This document shows positions 60,170-64,000 of a stretch of 64,000 nucleotides of DNA, piece after piece. The notes beneath the pieces are model-generated. The model was given only the letters and a program-made list of their open reading frames with translations. It was not told where the DNA came from and ran no database searches. The stretch's first letter is position 1; every line of letters starts with the position of its first letter. Where the stretch lies: positions 7,890,001 to 7,954,000 of the forward strand of contig NC_133526.1 of assembly GCF_048544455.1 (NCBI RefSeq), given 5' to 3'. Made by a program: the position numbers and the translations under genes. The DNA is from Silene latifolia (Eukaryota > Streptophyta > Magnoliopsida > Caryophyllales > Caryophyllaceae).

Positions 60170-60180
60170 TCAAACGGTTA
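60170..60180 (+). promoter_or_regulatory. MSA-like (mitosis-specific activator) element upstream of shugoshin
   Basis: TCAAACGGTTA matches the MSA consensus YCYAACGGYYA at 10 of 11 positions including the AACGG core. It lies about 340 bp upstream of the ATG, probably just before the 5' UTR. R1R2R3-MYB factors act on MSA elements to give G2/M expression, which suits shugoshin. Confidence 0.55.
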
Positions 60181-60519
60181 GAACTTTATAATCAAACCCC
60201 TCTTTACTTCATCCTCAACACTCACTACTTTGGATTCTCACACTTTATTCTCAATCACACACTTAATTGCAGATTCCTTCTCTTTTTCCCCAATTTAATT
60301 CCATCTCTTTAATTTGAAGCTTACGCATTTCCTCGGTACGTAACTTGTATTTCAATTTCCCCCAATTTCAAATCCTTCATTTTCTTTACTTTTGCCGCTC
60401 TTTTCATTTCGCTTCTTATTTATACATACATAACCCACAATTCTCACTTTCAACTTTAATGTCTGCGGATTTTATTATTATTATTATTGTTAATTAGTTT
60501 GAATTTTGGATGTAATTTG

Positions 60520-63241
60520 ATGGGGTTTTTGACTATGAAGGGCGATAAAATGATTAAGGGTTCGTCGTTTGGTAGCCGGGTCAAGAAGAAATTGTCGGAT
60601 ATTACTAACATTCAATCTAATCCCAAATCCCCTTTTAAAGATCTACTCAATTACAATCATGATGATTCTACCAACAATTATGTTCAAATCCTTCTCAAGG
60701 TACTTAATCGTTTATTTTTATTTATTTGTTTTAATCAATTGTTCTTGTTTTTGTGGATTATCTTCATTTTTATCTGTTTGTTTTGTTTTTCTCTACGATT
60801 CAGGAAAATGCTGTCATGTCTAAGCTCATAGAAGAAAAAGAGTATCCTTTTTTAATGTATGATGCCATTTTTTAGAGCAAAAACTAGGGTATAGTTGCCC
60901 CGTTTAGTTGGATTCTTTACATTTCCCAAAATATGTGACGGGATGGTTGAATACTAATAGGAATAATTATAATAGTTGGACCTCAGCCAGCGTGACCATA
61001 GGTCACGAGTTCCAATCCTGACAATCTCAATAACTCCCCAAAAACTCACCAAGTGGAATTTCAGCACACGGTACGGGGGAGCCTGTGCACTAACCACCAC
61101 TCTTCAAGCCCAATGGGTAGGTGACTGACTCGCTTCTTTTGGGTATATGATGGGATTGATGCCGATTTTTCAGTGTGGTTGGGATGGTTGTAGTTTAAGC
61201 TTAGCTGATTCTGGTAGTTCAAATACTCAGAATATGCCATTGTTTGATTTCATTAACCATTGTTAAGCAAAATCATCGAGTCAAATGGAGTTGAGCTGGA
61301 AAAACTGAGAGGCAATCTTCGGAGAACACAATTGCAGAATTGGCAACTTGCTCAAAGCAATTCACAGATGTTAGCGGTTGGTCTTTACTTATTCTTACCA
61401 CACAACCGTTGGTTTATATTCGTTACTGACAGTCTGCAGAAGCACTGATACTATTTCTTGTTGAATGTATGCAGGAACTCAACATGAGTAAGGATAGGGT
61501 AAGTATGATCAACTGAAGAGTGATTAAAAGATAAAATTTCTTCTTTGATTTGTCTTTCTGTAGTTCATGAATGAAGCCACAACTTTTATCTGACTTTGTA
61601 GAATTTGATGCATTGCTTTTGTTGATTTTTCGACCAGTTGAAAGCCCTACAACATGATCTTGCGTGCAAGGATGCCTTATATAAAGCTAAGATGCACGAC
61701 GCACAGGTGTGTTATGCTTCTGATTTTATGAATTTTATCGGAAAGCTTAAACAACTAAAGAGAGGGAAATAACCCGATCTTGGATCATGTGTTTCCATCT
61801 TATTTAAATTAGGGGACAGCTTACTTTGTCCAACTTTCATGTCTTAACGTGAATGGTTGAGATTATCGTGTATGAAAAGTGGCGGAAGCTATTATATTGA
61901 CATCTTATGTTTTGATAAGTCATACATCTCATGAACCTTTTAATACATGTGCTTATTCTATTTTTTTCGCTCTATTCAAGGTGGAAGAAAAGATGCAAGC
62001 TGAAGTAAACATCAAGCTGGTAAATAAGCAAATATATGGCGGTATTGCAAGATAATGTTGATACCTTTTTTTTCGCCTAACTTGTTTGTCATTATCTTCA
62101 ATTTGGCTCAATGAAGGAAGGGAAGACTAAACCTGAAAAGGAAGATGTGGATCAACCAAAGCAGGCCAACGATAACAATGAGAATAGAGTTTCTAAAACC
62201 AAAAGAGGACGTGTAATAAGAAGCCAGTGTAAGTTTCCTCCGAGACAATCTAAATCTGTTATACTTATATTTGTTATTGTGTAGTTGCTCTTAAGTTCGA
62301 ATACGTTTTGCGTTAACAAATTCATGTGGAATTATTACAGCATTAGGAGCTACAAATTCTCAACAAGATGTCAATAAGGAGATAGCTGAAAACAAAAGGT
62401 CAGTGAGAAGTTTAAATTTGTTGGTTTTGACGTTATTCCATAGCTCAAATTCAACTTGTGTAAGTTTCAAGTACGGATGGATCGGAAATGCAGGACATTT
62501 ATGTGATGTGTGGTTACATAATTGTCTCATTTCTTCATCTTCGACGATATGAAAATTTGTATATTACTCCATGGGATGGGGAACCCTCATGGCAGTGATG
62601 AAACTTGTTGAACAATGTTTTGTTTATACACGACTAGAATCATAGAACAGTGATGATTGGTTTGGCTGCAAGTTGAGGTCTAAGTCTAACTTCTCATTTC
62701 AGAAATCTGTTATTATTATTTTTATTCTTATTTTTTAGTGTTTTTTTTTCTGTTGTTATACAGTTATACTCATAGAATCATAGTACTACCTTCTTTACAA
62801 ATTTAACTTCTCCATTTTGACTATAGCAGTCGACCATTGTCAACTTTCCTGAAAAATTTATAACAATGTAAATTATGTGATGATTGATTTAAGTAATATT
62901 TTCGTGCTGTCAATTTTATAAACTTGAACCGGTTGTATTTTGTGAGATAAATAGGAAGGAAGGGAAGATTAAATCTGAAAAGGCAGATGTCGATCAACCA
63001 AAGCAGGCCAACGATAACAATGAGAATAGAGTTTCCAAAACCAAAAGAGAACGTGTAACCAGAAGCCAGTGTAAGTTGGCTCCACGACATCTGAATCTGT
63101 CATACTTGTAAAATTGTTATCATGTAGCTGCTCTTAAGTTCAAATACTTTCTGCGTTAACACATTCATGTGCAATTATTACAGCATTAGGAGCTACAAAC
63201 TCTCAACAAGATGTCGATAAGGAGCTAGCTGAAAACAAAAG
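60520..63241 (+). CDS. SGO1: Shugoshin, centromeric cohesion protector (3' end outside or altered)
   Basis: Exons 60520-60699, 60804-60841, 61268-61376, 61475-61498, 61638-61706, 61981-62019, 62117-62228, 62341-62398, 62955-63070, 63184-63241, all GT-AG with consistent phases, giving 267 residues so far. The start at 60520 is the first in-frame ATG after a possible 5' UTR intron; a second ATG is five codons on. Residues 22-30 read KKKLSDITN. The coiled coil (about 61-153) has the plant shugoshin signature KIIESNGVELEKLR, LAQSNSQMLAELNMSKDRLK and LQHDLACK. In known shugoshins this part dimerises and recruits PP2A to protect cohesin in meiosis and mitosis. A Lys-rich tail follows. The basic C-terminal SGO motif is not seen before the window ends. 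Exons 9-10 duplicate exons 7-8. Whether the gene is SGO1 or SGO2 is not resolved. Confidence 0.9.
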
Positions 63242-63504
63242 GTAAGTGAGAAGTTTAAATTTGTGATTTTTAACGTTATTAAATAGCTCAAATTCAACTC
63301 GTGTAAGTTTCAAGTACTGATGGAAATGCAGGACATAAGACATTTATGTGATTTGTTCTTATGTAATTGTCTCGACAATATGAAAACTTGTATACTACTT
63401 CAGGGAAAGGAGAACCCTCATGGAAGTGATGAAACTTTTTATCTTTCCTTATTATTGTTTTGACTACAAGTTGAAATCTCAAGTCTAACTTCTCATTGCA
63501 GAAA

Positions 63505-63540
<36 letters not shown>

Positions 63541-63716
63541 TCTGTCAGTGTGTGTGTGTGCGCGCGCGCGTGTCATAGTACTACCTCCTTTACAAATTTA
63601 ACTTCACCATTTTAAAAATTTATTACAATATAAATTATGTGATGATTGATTTAAGTAATATTTTCATGCTGTCAATTTTAGAAACTTGAACTGGTTGTAT
63701 TTTGTGAGATGAATAG
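62114..63716 (+). repeat. Intragenic tandem duplication of two shugoshin exons
   Basis: Unit 1 (about 62114-62954) holds exons 7 and 8; unit 2 (about 62955-63716) holds their near-copies, exons 9 and 10. Intron sequence between and after the exons is also duplicated (for example TGTGATGATTGATTTAAGTA and GGTTGTATTTTGTGAGAT). Coding identity is high. Both pairs keep the reading frame. Confidence 0.93.
63507..63572 (+). repeat. Poly(T) and (TG)n(CG)n microsatellite in shugoshin unit 2
   Basis: 33 Ts (63507-63539), a short linker, then alternating TG and CG dinucleotides (about 63549-63572). The alternating purine-pyrimidine run could adopt Z-DNA. Unit 1 has only a T-rich stretch here, so the microsatellite grew after duplication. 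Confidence 0.9.
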
Positions 63717-64000
63717 GATGAAAGCAGTACTAAATATTGGTTTCACTCTTCCTGTGGAATTAGCCGTCGTGGCTTGATTTAGTCATTTGCTATAAGTACG
63801 GCTCATACCATCTCAAAACCATTGTAAAATGGTTGTAATTTGGTGGGGCAGGTTTCTGATGTAATACTATGTCTGTAACCAGTACTCACAGACTAAGAAC
63901 ACATTATATCAGACATACATATTAGCAATTGTATATACATGTTGCAATGATTTCAGCTATGTGTATACACATTTTAACCGAGGTCATTCTGAAGATTTAA

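Noticed and set aside
1-64000. CRISPR arrays, bacterial operons, ribosome-binding sites, rRNA genes
   Set aside because: None seen. The regular repeats present are retrotransposon minisatellites or tandem duplications, and the window is eukaryotic.

Overview
The window is nuclear DNA of a flowering plant, most likely a eudicot. It has AT-rich intergenic DNA, spliced genes with GT-AG introns, plant-type Ty3/gypsy, LINE, Helitron and MITE families, and four protein-coding genes with clear plant character. Retand-like elements, first described in Silene, hint at Caryophyllales, but that is only a hint.

Positions 1-21509 are one nested transposon block. The outer element is a Ty3/gypsy LTR retrotransposon of the Tat (Retand-like) lineage; the window opens about 3 bases inside its 5' LTR. 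A second Tat-type element (7660-17562) sits inside it, flanked by an exact 5-bp target duplication ACGGC. Both carry an extra gene between pol and the 3' LTR on the opposite strand, and each has its own TATAAATA box. In the outer element that box lies inside the LTR; in the inner one it lies in internal DNA. The outer element also has an array of a 79-bp repeat after pol.

Positions 21510-28594 and 31640-43669 are AT-rich intergenic DNA full of small DNA transposons. Several can be bounded exactly: Mutator-like MITEs with 9-bp duplications, a hAT MITE with an 8-bp duplication, a Tourist-like MITE with TTA, Stowaway-like MITEs with TA, and a complete short Helitron inserted into an older MITE.

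The host genes are: a GT47 exostosin-family glycosyltransferase (28595-31275, minus, 4 exons, 452 aa); a nodulin-like/MFS membrane transporter (43670-45442, minus, single exon, 590 aa); a 12-exon conserved protein of 473 aa without a domain I recognise (49630-57810, plus; possibly the SMC5/6 subunit ASAP1/NSE6), with an E2F-type site just upstream; and a shugoshin gene (60520 to beyond the window, plus) with a mitotic MSA-like element upstream. The shugoshin gene contains a frame-preserving tandem duplication of an exon pair. The last two genes are head-to-tail and both look cell-cycle or chromosome related. A 5'-truncated LINE with an 11-bp target duplication lies at 46376-47179.
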